Of a DNA stretch of 64,000 nucleotides, positions 9,585-18,614 are shown in pieces. The translations under genes and the position numbers were made by a program. Each line of letters opens with the position of its first letter. Within the stretch, counting starts at the first letter, position 1. The notes beneath the pieces were generated by a model, which had not been told where the DNA came from, made no database searches, and saw only the letters and a program-made list of their open reading frames with translations. This DNA comes from Cohnella caldifontis (GTDB lineage: Bacteria > Bacillota > Bacilli > Paenibacillales > Paenibacillaceae): contig NZ_JAQZSJ010000009.1 in the NCBI RefSeq assembly GCF_029360585.1, forward strand, positions 124,001 through 188,000. The letters run 5' to 3'.

Positions 9585-10292
9585 TTAACACCTGACATGT
9601 TTGCGTTTGAAGCCGAGCTGCCCTCGGTCGATCGCCTTTTGAATATTTTCGGACGCGTTCAGGCGCTTGCCCTTCTTCTTGTCTGACTGGACTTCTACCG
9701 GACCGACCGCTTTCGCCGTCTCGACTGCCCGCCCGTGAAGCGGCATATAGGAAGTCGCCGCCGTGTAAATGAAGTTGTTCATCGCGTATTTCGCCCGTTC
9801 GGGGCTGCCGTGGATCGTATCTTTCACCCGATCCAGCATACCCGCGATTTTGCTTTCGGAAAATTCGCCGTCCGGACGATTCCCCAGCAGCCAGCAATAA
9901 CAACTCCAGCCCGCCGACATTTTCAACTCTTCCCCGCTGGCGATCCATTGATCGGCCACTTCCTGCGCGATAGCGGTTTCCGACAAAGTAACGGCCACCA
10001 CGAAATCCGACAACATGTAAAAATAAGCCCCATCGATCCAGCGCTCGAAATCCGACTCCGTCATGACATCCGGGTCCGCGATGACGCCGGCGAAATACAT
10101 GGCGTCGTAGTTCCCCGTGGCGTAAAGCCGCTCGGCCAACTTTTGGTTTTTCTTGATGACTTTGGACATCGGCTTCATCTCGCCCGTAGCCACGCCGAAT
10201 AACGGCTCCCGCGCGCCATTGGACATGTACGTTTTTTTGAGCCGTTCCTTGCCGAGACGTTCAAGCTCCTGCATGACCGTTTCGAAATCCAT
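9585..10292 (-). CDS. DNA alkylation repair family protein (AlkD-like, HEAT-repeat)
   Basis: 235 residues, entirely helical in character, with the pattern of the bacterial DNA alkylation repair family: EPLFGVATGEMKPMSK near the N-terminus, then DAMYFAGVIADPD, FERWIDGAYFYMLSD and YAMNNFIYTAAT. AlkD proteins excise N3/N7-alkylpurines using a HEAT-like fold that grips the DNA backbone. Whether this divergent member keeps glycosylase activity cannot be told from sequence. ATG 10292 has AAGGAAGGGG upstream. It stands alone, downstream of no other minus-strand gene. Confidence 0.85.
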   Translation of the reverse strand: MDFETVMQELERLGKERLKKTYMSNGAREPLFGVATGEMKPMSKVIKKNQKLAERLYATGNYDAMYFAGVIADPDVMTESDFERWIDGAYFYMLSDFVVAVTLSETAIAQEVADQWIASGEELKMSAGWSCYCWLLGNRPDGEFSESKIAGMLDRVKDTIHGSPERAKYAMNNFIYTAATSYMPLHGRAVETAKAVGPVEVQSDKKKGKRLNASENIQKAIDRGQLGFKRKHVRC

Positions 10293-10383
10293 TGCGGCAT
10301 ACCCCTTCCTTTTTTGGCGGGTTGGCTTTGAAAGTATTATCTCATTCCGTAACCTTCAAAACCATCGTTACCGAAAACATGGA

Positions 10384-10403
10384 ATACCCATTTCGGGTAT
10401 AAT
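10384..10403 (+). promoter_or_regulatory. Palindrome overlapping a -10 box upstream of the RMD1-family gene
   Basis: ATACCC and GGGTAT form an inverted repeat with a 5-base centre, and the second arm overlaps TATAAT at 10398-10403. This is a plausible repressor operator. The -35 is poor, and the regulator is unknown. Confidence 0.4.
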
Positions 10404-10474
10404 TTTAAACATGCCGCATATCTATCTGCGCATCCTACGCAGGAAGCACTTTAGCGACGAAGAAGGGTGAACCC

Positions 10475-11308
10475 GTGCAAGCGACCACGTTTAAGGCGTT
10501 CGCCATCGCGAACGAAATCGATCTGAACAAAATCGCCGTCCACTGCGGCATCCGCAAGAAATACACCTGGGAAGAGCCCTTAATCCTTAGAAACGGCGTG
10601 TTGGAAACCATTCTTCGGAAAAGCGTGGACGATACCCAGCAAGTGCTGGTTTTTTCATTCGGCAGCGTCGTGTTCGTCAATCACCAAGCGAAGGAAATCA
10701 CGGATTTTCTTCGATACATCCGCTCGTTCGAGCCGCAGATCGATTTGCAGAACGCAAGCCCATTCACGGACGATTACAGCCTGCACGCCGAAGCGACCGA
10801 AAACATCGAGCTGACCGACGAATATGTCGTGGTGCCCGAACACGAGGATTTTTACCCCCTGCTGATCTCCACGGTACTCGCCAAGTCGGTGGCGCTGGAG
10901 AGAATCGAGGAGCAGCTCGGAAGGATCAACGACAAGCTAGAAAACCTTTTGGAACGGCTGGAAAAAGGGAAGCTGAGGATCGGCAACAAGGAACTGGCCC
11001 GAACGACCGCGCAGATCATGCGCCACGAATACAACAGTCTTTCTTACGTCATGATTCTGGATAAGCCCGATATTACGTGGACGAACAGTAACGCCGGCCA
11101 ATTTTACGACAGGATGATGGAATTTTTCGAGCTTAACGACCGATATAACATTCTGAAAAACAAAACGGAAGTGTTGTATCACATCATGGAGGGGTTCTCG
11201 ACGATCAGCCATTCGATGCGGGGACTGTTCGTGGAATGGATCGTCGTGATCCTGATCGTCATCGAGGTTGTCCTGTCGGTGCTGCAAATTGCGGGGATCT
11301 TGCCGTAG
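10475..11308 (+). CDS. RMD1/YagE (DUF155) family membrane protein
   Basis: 277 residues. The N-terminal two-thirds is alpha/beta with VLVFSFGSVVFVNH. It is followed by a long helical stretch rich in Glu/Arg/Leu (ALERIEEQLGRINDKLENLL, likely coiled coil), then VLYHIMEGFSTISHSMRGLFVEW and one C-terminal membrane helix (IVVILIVIEVVLSVLQIAGIL). This matches the RMD1 family, whose yeast members act at mitochondria and whose bacterial role is unknown. The GTG at 10475 has GGGTGA just upstream. The tail anchor suggests the bulk of the protein faces the cytoplasm. Confidence 0.8.
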   Translation: MQATTFKAFAIANEIDLNKIAVHCGIRKKYTWEEPLILRNGVLETILRKSVDDTQQVLVFSFGSVVFVNHQAKEITDFLRYIRSFEPQIDLQNASPFTDDYSLHAEATENIELTDEYVVVPEHEDFYPLLISTVLAKSVALERIEEQLGRINDKLENLLERLEKGKLRIGNKELARTTAQIMRHEYNSLSYVMILDKPDITWTNSNAGQFYDRMMEFFELNDRYNILKNKTEVLYHIMEGFSTISHSMRGLFVEWIVVILIVIEVVLSVLQIAGILP

Positions 11309-11377
11309 CCGTTGGCGGCGACGTTAATTTGTTTCTTACACGGCCGTGTTATGATGTTAAGCGGAGGTGACGCCCCA

Positions 11378-12187
11378 ATGAATTATATCCGATTGAAGGC
11401 CAATCTGGAGAAGCGCAACCTGGACGACCGGCTCGCCTATGACCCGGACATTATCGAATTCTATCTGAGCGACCGCGACCTCAAACAACCGGCCCTTATT
11501 CGAGAACGAATCCGGCAGCTTCATGACCGCGGGGTCAAGCCTTATTTGCACCATCCGCCGCGGTACGAAGGCGAGTATTTGGATATCTTAAGCGATAACC
11601 CGAACGTCCGCCGCTTCTACCACGAATCTTGCGAGTTGCTCGCGCGCATTTGCACGGAAGAACGGGCCAAATGCGTCGTGCATGCCCATTATGTGAATAC
11701 GGAGAGTTGCAGGAACGTCACCCGCGAGCGAACCATTCGATTGCGGGAAGAAATTCGTCGAATCATGGCTTATTCGCGGGAAGTCTTCGTGTGGGAAGAT
11801 TCGATCGAGGGGCTGTTTTCCTACGGCCATAACCCTTATCTCATTGACGACGTGATCGTACCATTAGATCTACCGTTGAATGTCGACGTTAGCCACACGT
11901 TCATTTCGTTTGGCGGCGATAATGAACGGCTTCGGGACATCCTCGAACGAACCGCAAATTACGCGTTGTATTACCATTTGGTCGACAGCATGGGGTTAGA
12001 ACACGATTCGTTGCCGCTCGGCATGGGGAAAATCGATTGGCGAATGGTAAAGCCGTTCGTGCTCGGGAAAGATTTCATCTTCGAGATCACGTTAAGCGGG
12101 GACCACTCCGATTGCACCCCCATGATCGAGAGCGCACGGTATTTTGCCGACGTAGATGCGGAAGGCCGGGGTACTCAAGTTGATTGA
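11378..12187 (+). CDS. TIM-barrel protein of the sugar-phosphate isomerase/epimerase (AP endonuclease 2) type
   Basis: 269 residues. Alternating beta/alpha pattern with metal or substrate residues where xylose-isomerase-like TIM barrels have them: YLHHPP, VVHAHY, VWEDSIEG (barrel Glu), VDVSHTFI (Asp/His), and HLVDSMGLEHDSLPLGMGKID (terminal His and Gly-rich loop). The substrate is unknown; sugar-phosphate epimerisation is the family norm. ATG 11378 is preceded by GGAGGTGA, whereas the longer in-frame start at 11312 has no site. It follows the RMD1 gene by 69 bases and may share its transcript. Confidence 0.8.
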   Translation: MNYIRLKANLEKRNLDDRLAYDPDIIEFYLSDRDLKQPALIRERIRQLHDRGVKPYLHHPPRYEGEYLDILSDNPNVRRFYHESCELLARICTEERAKCVVHAHYVNTESCRNVTRERTIRLREEIRRIMAYSREVFVWEDSIEGLFSYGHNPYLIDDVIVPLDLPLNVDVSHTFISFGGDNERLRDILERTANYALYYHLVDSMGLEHDSLPLGMGKIDWRMVKPFVLGKDFIFEITLSGDHSDCTPMIESARYFADVDAEGRGTQVD

Positions 12188-12192
12188 CGGAG

Positions 12193-12225
12193 GCGATGAT
12201 CGAGACGATTCATCTCTCATCGCCC
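12193..12225. terminator. Hairpin between convergent genes
   Basis: GGCGATGA (12193-12200) pairs perfectly with TCATCGCC (12218-12225). It sits between the stop at 12187 and the convergent stop at 12238. A run ending in TTTT follows on the plus strand, so it probably serves both directions. Confidence 0.6.
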
Positions 12226-12237
12226 CGTTGTTGCGTT

Positions 12238-12807
12238 TTAATCATCCAGCAGACGTCCATGGTCATTCCATTGACCGTACATTTTGTTTTCTCTCGTGTG
12301 GGTGATGAATTTGTCTAATCTGCTCTTAAACAAATCCGGCTGATTCTTAACGCGTTGAATCGTGTCGATCCGAACTCTTTTATAAAGATCGGGAAACGCC
12401 ATGAAATGATCGAATCCTTGCTTGTCCTCTTTTAACCTCCGTTCGATTTCCTCATCGATTTTAAAAGTATGCGGGTCCAGGTCCGGAAGAACCCTTCTTC
12501 CTTCGTCTGTCATGAACCCCAACTTTTCGAGCCTGCGCGCGCGTTCTTTATTCAATTCCGTCCATGAACTTATTTTGCTTCTGGGAGACAGTCTCTGAGC
12601 CAGTTCCGTTTCGGAAATCTTCTTTTTGACTCCATCGATCCATCCGAAGCACAACGCCTCCTCGACCGCGTCCAAATATAACAACCGATCAGGGGCGGGC
12701 GTCATACAAACCAAGACCCAGCAAAATTTTTCCGTCTTCCCGTTTTCCTGCAGCCAATTCCTCAAATCTTCTCTCGATTTTGCCGGAAGCAGATTCTCAA
12801 TTTCCAT
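12238..12807 (-). CDS. YdeI/OmpD-associated family protein
   Basis: 189 residues. Has the family signature ALCFGWIDGVKKKISE near residue 50, then RLSPRSKISSWTELNKER and the C-terminal helical KRVRIDTIQRVKN segment. Members of this family (bacteriocin-protection YdeI/OmpD-associated) are widespread cytoplasmic proteins with no firmly known biochemical role. Its start overlaps the stop of the VOC gene by 11 bases (12797-12807), so the two are translationally coupled and transcribed from the promoter near 13300. Confidence 0.8.
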   Translation of the reverse strand: MEIENLLPAKSREDLRNWLQENGKTEKFCWVLVCMTPAPDRLLYLDAVEEALCFGWIDGVKKKISETELAQRLSPRSKISSWTELNKERARRLEKLGFMTDEGRRVLPDLDPHTFKIDEEIERRLKEDKQGFDHFMAFPDLYKRVRIDTIQRVKNQPDLFKSRLDKFITHTRENKMYGQWNDHGRLLDD

Positions 12808-13264
12808 TGCTTGATATCACTTGATCAAGGAACTGATCCGCGTCGCTGTTGAATTTCCAGCAAATCCCGAACCGATCCACCAGCATGCCGAAGCACGAAG
12901 ACCACGGAGTGTCGGATAACGGCATCACCACATAACCGCCAACGGACAATCGACGGAAGTATTCCTCCAGTTTTTGTTTATCCTCGATGACTAGGCTGAT
13001 CCATACCTGGTTTCCTTTCACCAGTTCACCCGTCACGCTCTTCATGGAAGGCAGAAGATCCGACATCATGATTTTCCCGCCCGCGAATACGATCGAAGAT
13101 TCCATGATCATATTCAGCTCATTTTCGGGCAGCGGGTAGCTCGGGTCTTGCGGAAAATCCTTGAACTTTACTTTCTTCACTCCGGTCGCTTGCAAAGCCT
13201 CCGAATAAAAACCAATCGCTTGTTCCGCAATTCCATCAAAGTTCAAATAGGCAATCGCCGACAT
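12797..13264 (-). CDS. VOC-fold (PhnB / glyoxalase-like) protein
   Basis: 155 residues. The PhnB-type vicinal-oxygen-chelate pattern is clear: AIAYLNFDGIAEQAIGFYSE at the N-terminus, a GGKIMMSD strand, QVWISLVIEDKQKLEEYF, GGYVVMPLSDTPWSSCFGML and a final RFGICWKFN. Catalytic metal ligands are not obviously conserved, as is usual for PhnB-like proteins. ATG 13264 has GGAGGAGG 8 bases upstream; a much longer in-frame start overlaps the divergent regulator and is rejected. It heads the operon with the YdeI-like gene and faces the WYL regulator across a palindrome. Confidence 0.85.
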   Translation of the reverse strand: MSAIAYLNFDGIAEQAIGFYSEALQATGVKKVKFKDFPQDPSYPLPENELNMIMESSIVFAGGKIMMSDLLPSMKSVTGELVKGNQVWISLVIEDKQKLEEYFRRLSVGGYVVMPLSDTPWSSCFGMLVDRFGICWKFNSDADQFLDQVISSNGN

Positions 13265-13294
13265 GAAGCATAACCTCCTCCTTGAGATACCTGT

Positions 13295-13330
13295 AGTATA
13301 ATGAATTAAAGGTGACAGGTGTTTGTCACC
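13295..13330. promoter_or_regulatory. Divergent promoter region with operator palindrome GGTGACA-N6-TGTCACC
   Basis: A perfect 7-bp inverted repeat (13311-13317 and 13324-13330, 6-base centre) sits between the VOC gene and the divergent WYL regulator. On the minus strand TATACT (complement of 13295-13300) is a good -10, which puts the palindrome at the -35 region. The regulator gene next to it is the natural binder; YafY-type WYL proteins often control an adjacent divergent VOC or phosphonate-like gene. Confidence 0.6.
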
Positions 13331-13364
13331 GTTCGGCCAATGCCAAATAAAAAAGAGGGCCCCT

Positions 13365-14279
13365 ATGGACAAAGTAGAGAGACTCATTTCGATGATCATG
13401 ATCTTGCTGAAAAAAGAGGTCGTTTCAACAAAAGAATTCGCGCAATTATTCCAAGTTTCCAAAAGAACGATCCTTCGGGATATGGAAACGCTAAGTTTGT
13501 CCAATATTCCGATCTATTCCGTCCATGGAGTGAATGGCGGCTATGGCTTGATGGAGGAATACAAGGTCGATAAACGTCTATTGAGCAACTCCGATTTGGA
13601 AAATATAGTAACCGCGCTCGGCGGACTGGAACAAATTTTCATGAGCGAAGAAGTGAAAACGACGATCAAAAAAATAGAAGCAATGGTCGGCCCATTGCCT
13701 CTGAATCGTTCCGTTCAGCTGTCGTTTTATGAATGGGAGGGTCGGTCCGAGATTCTTGAATCTTTAAAGGCATGTCAAGAATCCATCTTAAAGAAAAGGC
13801 TCCTTTCATTCGATTATATCGATAAAAACGGCACGGTGACGAAACGAACGGTCGAACCCTATGAGCTTCATTTCAGCGAGGCGAGTTGGTACTTGAAAGG
13901 ATTCTGCTTGCATCGTCAGGGATATCGAACGTTTAAACTATCCCGGATCGATCATCTTACGATGGAAGAAAGCACGTTTCATCCTAGGGAGGATGGGTCG
14001 GAACAAGAACGCGAAGCTGCTTATCAACCGCCGCTGGTCGAGATTAAGGCATTGATTTCGCCCAGCGTCAAAGATCAATTCATTGAAAGGTACGGTCGGA
14101 AGAGCATTGTGAATTATAGTGCTGAGCGATTATTAGCAACCATTTATGTCCCACAAAACAGCACGGGATTTCAATTCTTAGCCAGTTTCGGCACCCATCT
14201 TAAAATCGTTGAGCCCCAAGCCTATGTTGAAGACTTTCGGAATTATTTAAATCGGATGATGGAGAACTACTCCGGATAA
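13365..14279 (+). CDS. WYL-domain transcriptional regulator (YafY/DeoR-type HTH)
   Basis: 304 residues. The N-terminal HTH_11 (residues ~5-55) has KEVVSTKEFAQLFQVSKRTI followed by RDMETL and GGYGL. The WYL domain spans ~140-220 (RLLSFDYIDKNGTVTKRTVEPY, WYLKGFC, FKLSRI), and a WCX-like C-terminal part follows. WYL domains sense ligands or nucleic acid and modulate repressor or activator activity. ATG 13365 has GAGGG upstream; an earlier in-frame start lacks one. It probably represses the divergent VOC-ydeI operon through the palindrome at 13311-13330. Confidence 0.88.
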   Translation: MDKVERLISMIMILLKKEVVSTKEFAQLFQVSKRTILRDMETLSLSNIPIYSVHGVNGGYGLMEEYKVDKRLLSNSDLENIVTALGGLEQIFMSEEVKTTIKKIEAMVGPLPLNRSVQLSFYEWEGRSEILESLKACQESILKKRLLSFDYIDKNGTVTKRTVEPYELHFSEASWYLKGFCLHRQGYRTFKLSRIDHLTMEESTFHPREDGSEQEREAAYQPPLVEIKALISPSVKDQFIERYGRKSIVNYSAERLLATIYVPQNSTGFQFLASFGTHLKIVEPQAYVEDFRNYLNRMMENYSG

Positions 14280-14323
14280 GGTGGAGCCCTTCCACGGGAC
14301 AGCTCACTCTGGCTGCCAACGCA

Positions 14324-14385
14324 AAAACACCTTCAAGTTGTCCTCCAAGTCTTTCGACATGGATACGTTCTCTTGAAGGTGTTTT
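14324..14385. terminator. Long perfect hairpin between convergent genes
   Basis: AAAACACCTTCAAG (14324-14337) is perfectly complementary to CTTGAAGGTGTTTT (14372-14385) across a 34-base loop. It lies between the WYL regulator stop and the SLH gene stop, so it can terminate both transcripts. Confidence 0.7.
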
Positions 14386-14431
14386 GGTTTGTCACGTTAA
14401 GGGATCAGTCCCGTCGGTTTCTTCAACCGTT

Positions 14432-16921
14432 CTATTCTTCTGTTGGAGTCGTCACTTCCGCCCGGGAGGAATACCCTACCGCAAAATCCATCGAGCCTAC
14501 CATCACGTCGTAAGTGTACGACGTGCCGGGCATCAGTTCGGGATCATCATCGATAAACTGTTGCGTGCCGACCGGAATATAATCCGCGATCTCGACTCCG
14601 GAACTGAAATCTTCGTCTGTCTTCCATCTGGAGATCATATAATACAATGATCCGTCGATTCCATCAGCTAGACTATCGTTCCAAGTCACCGTATTGACAA
14701 TGCGGCCTTCCACCCATTGCGATGTGACATTCGGGACGCCTACGGTATTCTCATCTACAATCGGGAATACTTGATAGCCGATGAACGCCTTCGACAACTT
14801 GCCCTCTTCGTCGATGAGATACATTTTGTAATTGCCCGCCTTCAATCCGGAGGCGCTCACTTGCGTCTCACTGTCCGTGGCCGTTACCTCTGTGAACGTT
14901 GCCGCATCTCTCCTGACTTCATCCGCATTCAGAGGAAACTTCGAATACGGAACGACATATACCGTACCGTACACGCTGGCGCTGACGCTGAAGGACTCGT
15001 TCGGAGATACGGATAAGCCCGCCAAATTCGTAATGACAGCGTCACTCTCCCCCTTTTTTCCCGCCACGAACACGTTTAAATCATCCCGAAGCGCTGACGT
15101 ATAGAAATCCAAGTTAAACTGCGGCCAAGGAGTTCCTTTCGGACCAGGCAGGGATGGGATACCGTTAAGGGTGCTCTCCAGAATCGCTATGGATCCCATC
15201 TCATACTCTCCAGGCTTGGAGCCTTCCACCGCCGATCCCAGTATTGCATTCGCCTGATCGATTAGCTGTTGCAGCCGGACTTCAGAGACGGATAGTAGAT
15301 TCTTCTTCGATGAAAAAATCATGATCTGCTGATTCAAAGCCGTGACGGCCGCGTCGACCTGCTGCTGCGCAGCGTCGGATTGATTCAGCACAATCGAAGC
15401 TGCCTGAATGGCAGCCTTAAGCGCATCCTTCGCTCCGAAAGGATACTGGCCTCTATCGTTGCCTTCTACCGCTTGATCATAAGCCGCTTGGGCTTGTTTG
15501 ATGGCCGAGCTGAGGCTAGTTTTGTTCGCAGGTTTAGGATCTCCCGAGTCGTCTCCTCCTGAATCGCCTCCCCCCGTCGAGCTGCCGCCGGCACCGCTGT
15601 TGCCGCTTCCGCCCGTAACCGTTTGCCCTCCGACTTCCGCCCGGACGTTTTCCCCGACCTCGACTTGCTTCGGCTTCGACTCGATCGAGGCGCCGTCTGC
15701 CAGTATTCTCGCTTTCTGAATGATACCTTGCCCTAACACCTTCGCTACCGCATTCAGCACGAGGCTCGTGATCTGCGTATCATTAGACGTATTCACCGAT
15801 ACTTGATCGGCCGACGGCGCAATGTTCAAATGACCGACCGTACCCTTCGGAATTCCTACCGTGATCGCTGCAGCCAGTATGTCGACGGTCTCGAATGTGC
15901 CGATCAGCGTCACCTTGGATCCCGCAGGCATCGTCTCGGACAGCGTGACCCGCTGGATGTCGGCTCCCTCTTCCCCTTCCATCGTAGCGCCGGTTTGCAG
16001 CGTCGCTTCTTGAATCGAAGTCGAGCCTTCCACGACGATGCGAACGCTTCCGTCCTTCTTGTTGACCACCAATTTGACGATAACCGAGTTCACCATGTGA
16101 ACACTGTGCTCGCCGCCGCCGTTCACCACGGTCGTTCCGTTCACCTTGACGTTCTTCAGATAGAGGTCGCCGTTTCCTACATTCGCGGAGATCGTCAAAT
16201 CGCCATGAATTTCGACGTTCTGGAGCGTGGCCCCCGGCGCATCGATGATCACGTTCCGATCGATCGTCTCCGTGCCCGTCGCGGGCCCGAACACGCCGGC
16301 CGCATCATATACGACGCTTCTTTGTTTTAAGGCTCGGTCCAAAATAGCGACCGCTTCCGCCCGCGAGACGTTGCTCGCAGGCCTAAACATGCCGGAATCT
16401 CCCTGCATGATGTTTTTGTCGATGACGGCTCCTATGTAGCCTTTGCTCCATGCCGGACTGTTCGCCGTGTCCGTAAATTTGCCGGCCGAATCGGATGCCT
16501 CCAACTTGAGAATTTTCGCGACCATAACGGCCAGCTCTTGACGCGTAATCGATTGAGCCGGCTTGAAAGTGCCGTCGCTGAAGCCGGTCGTATAACCGGC
16601 GGCGACCGCTTTGGCCACCTCTTCGGAATACCACTGACCCGCCGGAACGTCCGAAAATCGGACTTGCTCCTTGCCCGAGTAGCCGAACGAACGGTTAATC
16701 AGCGCAACCAGTTCCGCCCTCGTAATCGGAGCGCCAGGCTTGAAAGTCCCGTCCGGATTGCCGGAAATAAAGCCTTTATTCACCCAGTCCTCAATGGTCT
16801 TCTCAGCCCAGTTCCCTTGAATGTCGCTCAACGTTTTTGCCGCAGCCGAAGTGAAGCCCATAGGAACGGACATGACGAATAGCATCACGGCTATCAATAG
16901 TATGTTAAATCTACTTTTCAC
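14432..16921 (-). CDS. S-layer-type protein with N-terminal SLH triad and beta-helix-like region
   Basis: 829 residues. Signal peptide to about 28, then three SLH domains (~30-205; GNPDGTFKPGAPITRAELV, TGFSDGTFKPAQSITRQEL, FRPASNVSRAEAV). Next comes a repetitive stretch ~215-440 that looks like a parallel beta-helix (LQNVEIHGDLTIS, GDLYLKNVKVNG). A Gly/Ser-rich linker, FIVAR-like helical repeats (~460-640, AYDQAVEG...YPFGAK) and a beta-rich C-terminus with a fibronectin-like part follow. The GTG at 16921 has GGGAGAAG upstream. The N-terminal anchor is the reverse of the other three SLH proteins here. Likely a wall-bound structural or adhesive protein. Confidence 0.87.
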   Translation of the reverse strand: MKSRFNILLIAVMLFVMSVPMGFTSAAAKTLSDIQGNWAEKTIEDWVNKGFISGNPDGTFKPGAPITRAELVALINRSFGYSGKEQVRFSDVPAGQWYSEEVAKAVAAGYTTGFSDGTFKPAQSITRQELAVMVAKILKLEASDSAGKFTDTANSPAWSKGYIGAVIDKNIMQGDSGMFRPASNVSRAEAVAILDRALKQRSVVYDAAGVFGPATGTETIDRNVIIDAPGATLQNVEIHGDLTISANVGNGDLYLKNVKVNGTTVVNGGGEHSVHMVNSVIVKLVVNKKDGSVRIVVEGSTSIQEATLQTGATMEGEEGADIQRVTLSETMPAGSKVTLIGTFETVDILAAAITVGIPKGTVGHLNIAPSADQVSVNTSNDTQITSLVLNAVAKVLGQGIIQKARILADGASIESKPKQVEVGENVRAEVGGQTVTGGSGNSGAGGSSTGGGDSGGDDSGDPKPANKTSLSSAIKQAQAAYDQAVEGNDRGQYPFGAKDALKAAIQAASIVLNQSDAAQQQVDAAVTALNQQIMIFSSKKNLLSVSEVRLQQLIDQANAILGSAVEGSKPGEYEMGSIAILESTLNGIPSLPGPKGTPWPQFNLDFYTSALRDDLNVFVAGKKGESDAVITNLAGLSVSPNESFSVSASVYGTVYVVPYSKFPLNADEVRRDAATFTEVTATDSETQVSASGLKAGNYKMYLIDEEGKLSKAFIGYQVFPIVDENTVGVPNVTSQWVEGRIVNTVTWNDSLADGIDGSLYYMISRWKTDEDFSSGVEIADYIPVGTQQFIDDDPELMPGTSYTYDVMVGSMDFAVGYSSRAEVTTPTEE

Positions 16922-17076
16922 AGAATCTTCTCCCTTGTTGGAATAAATTGCAATATTCTCTTCTCATTATAGCAAAAATTAACATAATAATATAAAAATA
17001 TGTTTTGATAGCCATTTATCTCGTCGTATCGCAACTTCGATACCCTGACCTTCCTTGCGTGACTTCACTGGACATG

Positions 17077-17111
17077 AAAAATCCTCCCCTGATTCGACTC
17101 CGGGGAGGATT
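17077..17111 (-). terminator. Intrinsic terminator of the serine hydrolase gene
   Basis: AATCCTCCCC (17080-17089) pairs perfectly with GGGGAGGATT (17102-17111), and a T run follows on the minus strand, 17 bases after the stop at 17128. Confidence 0.85.
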
Positions 17112-17127
17112 ACAATGATTACCGTTT

Positions 17128-18384
17128 TCACGATACGGCTTTTACGATTTCTCTAAAAGCGGTTATTTCTTCGTAATCTTGATAAATCGAATTTACCGGA
17201 TAAGCGGAAACCTTAGCGATGACTACCTTTGCGTCTTTGTCTACGTATACATACTGGCCATAGGATCCGATAGCGGAAAACTCTTGACCGAACTTGGCTC
17301 CTTCCGGAACCCACCATTGATACTGAAAGCCAAAATGCGGGGCAGCCGCATTCGGCTGTAAATCCGCATCGACGGGCGTGGTGGCTTCCTTTACCCATTT
17401 TGCGGAAACGATCTGCTCTCCTCTCCACTCGCCGTCTTGCATGAATAGCTGACCAAGTTTAGCCAGGTCTCGAAGCGGTGCGTTGATGAAACTGAAAGCA
17501 AAATCGCGATGGTTTAAATCCTGGTTCAAATAAGCATCGCTCGTCATGCCAAGCGGTTTCCAGAGCTTGTCGGACAACACCTCGTGCAACGGTTTCTTGT
17601 ATACATTCTCGATTAGAAAAGCAAGAACCTCCGAATCCGGGCTCTTATAGTTGAACGTATGCAGCTCACCGCCGCGCAGCTTTTGAATAAAGTCTTTCAC
17701 CGGCATCTGCTTGAATACGACATCCTGCACCATACGCCAGATATCCGATTTTTTATCGCCGTAATCCTCGTTCCAAACGACTCCGGAGGACATTTGAAGG
17801 ACATCGCGAATCGTCGCCTTTTCGTAGCCCGAACCTTTCAATTCAGGAACGTACCGGGTAATGTTGTCGTCGATGCTCTTGATTTTCCCTTCGTCAACTG
17901 CGATGCCTACAAGGGTGGAAACGTAGGATTTCGCGATGGACCAGGAGGTGAAGCGAGTACAGGAATCGTTGCCGTTGAAATACTGTTCATTTACGATCTT
18001 GCCGTCTTTGATGACGAGAAAACCGTTGGTTCTGCTGCGGTTCAATAAATCCGCGAACTTGCGGGTTTCGCCGTTGAATCGATAGGTAATCGTGCTAAGA
18101 TCAACGATTTTCCCCCTTTTGAACGGACGAGCCTTACTGCCCGTTTGAATGATGGAATAAGGGAGGACTTGATCCATATGGACAAAACTCCGGAGCATGT
18201 TATCCGGATCGACAACGGTTGGCACCTTCGTTACATCGTAGCGATTGCTGATCGGATCGCTGCACGTCGCGAGCTTAGCTGCAGGAGCACTCTGCTCTGG
18301 TTCCGCCGTTCCGGCTGAAGCGCTTAATGCCGAACTCAGAAGTAATGCAGTTGCGGCAAACAAACTGACAAGCTGTTTCTTCAT
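17128..18384 (-). CDS. Exported serine hydrolase, class C beta-lactamase / NylB-like fold
   Basis: 418 residues. Signal peptide MKKQLVSLFAATALLLSSAL with cleavage near SASA. The nucleophile motif is S149-I-A-K152, the second motif Y246-K-S248 (Tyr general base), and the third region SYGQYVYVD replaces the KTG of true beta-lactamases. This combination is typical of esterase or 6-aminohexanoate-dimer-hydrolase-like members, not of drug-resistance enzymes. ATG 18384 has GGAGAGG just upstream; the much longer in-frame start at 18597 would give an untypical leader and is rejected. It acts outside the membrane; the substrate is unknown. Confidence 0.85.
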   Translation of the reverse strand: MKKQLVSLFAATALLLSSALSASAGTAEPEQSAPAAKLATCSDPISNRYDVTKVPTVVDPDNMLRSFVHMDQVLPYSIIQTGSKARPFKRGKIVDLSTITYRFNGETRKFADLLNRSRTNGFLVIKDGKIVNEQYFNGNDSCTRFTSWSIAKSYVSTLVGIAVDEGKIKSIDDNITRYVPELKGSGYEKATIRDVLQMSSGVVWNEDYGDKKSDIWRMVQDVVFKQMPVKDFIQKLRGGELHTFNYKSPDSEVLAFLIENVYKKPLHEVLSDKLWKPLGMTSDAYLNQDLNHRDFAFSFINAPLRDLAKLGQLFMQDGEWRGEQIVSAKWVKEATTPVDADLQPNAAAPHFGFQYQWWVPEGAKFGQEFSAIGSYGQYVYVDKDAKVVIAKVSAYPVNSIYQDYEEITAFREIVKAVS

Positions 18385-18514
18385 TGGGTTCCTCTCCTTC
18401 TTTTTAATCACTTGTTCCGATTTCACAACCGATCCTACGCATCCAATTTGAACGTAACATGAATGAAATGGAAACGAATGTAAAATCTGCTTGGCTTGAG
18501 ATTGCACTTGAGCA

Positions 18515-18546
18515 AAAAAAAGACACGGAAGGAACAACTCCGTGCC
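18515..18546 (-). terminator. Intrinsic terminator after the MMPL locus
   Basis: On the minus strand GGCACGGA and TCCGTGTC form an 8-bp stem (one G-T pair) with a 9-base loop, followed by eight T. It lies ~70 bases beyond the last MMPL codons at 18615. Confidence 0.85.
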
Positions 18547-18614
18547 TGCAGGAAGCAAAGCTTCCGATTCGCTGAGATAAATATCGTTGATGAGCAAGTA
18601 TGGGAGAAAACACG

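Noticed and set aside
17128-18384. Beta-lactamase resistance gene
   Set aside because: SIAK and YKS fit, but the KTG-type third motif is replaced by SYGQ, as in esterase/NylB-like hydrolases.
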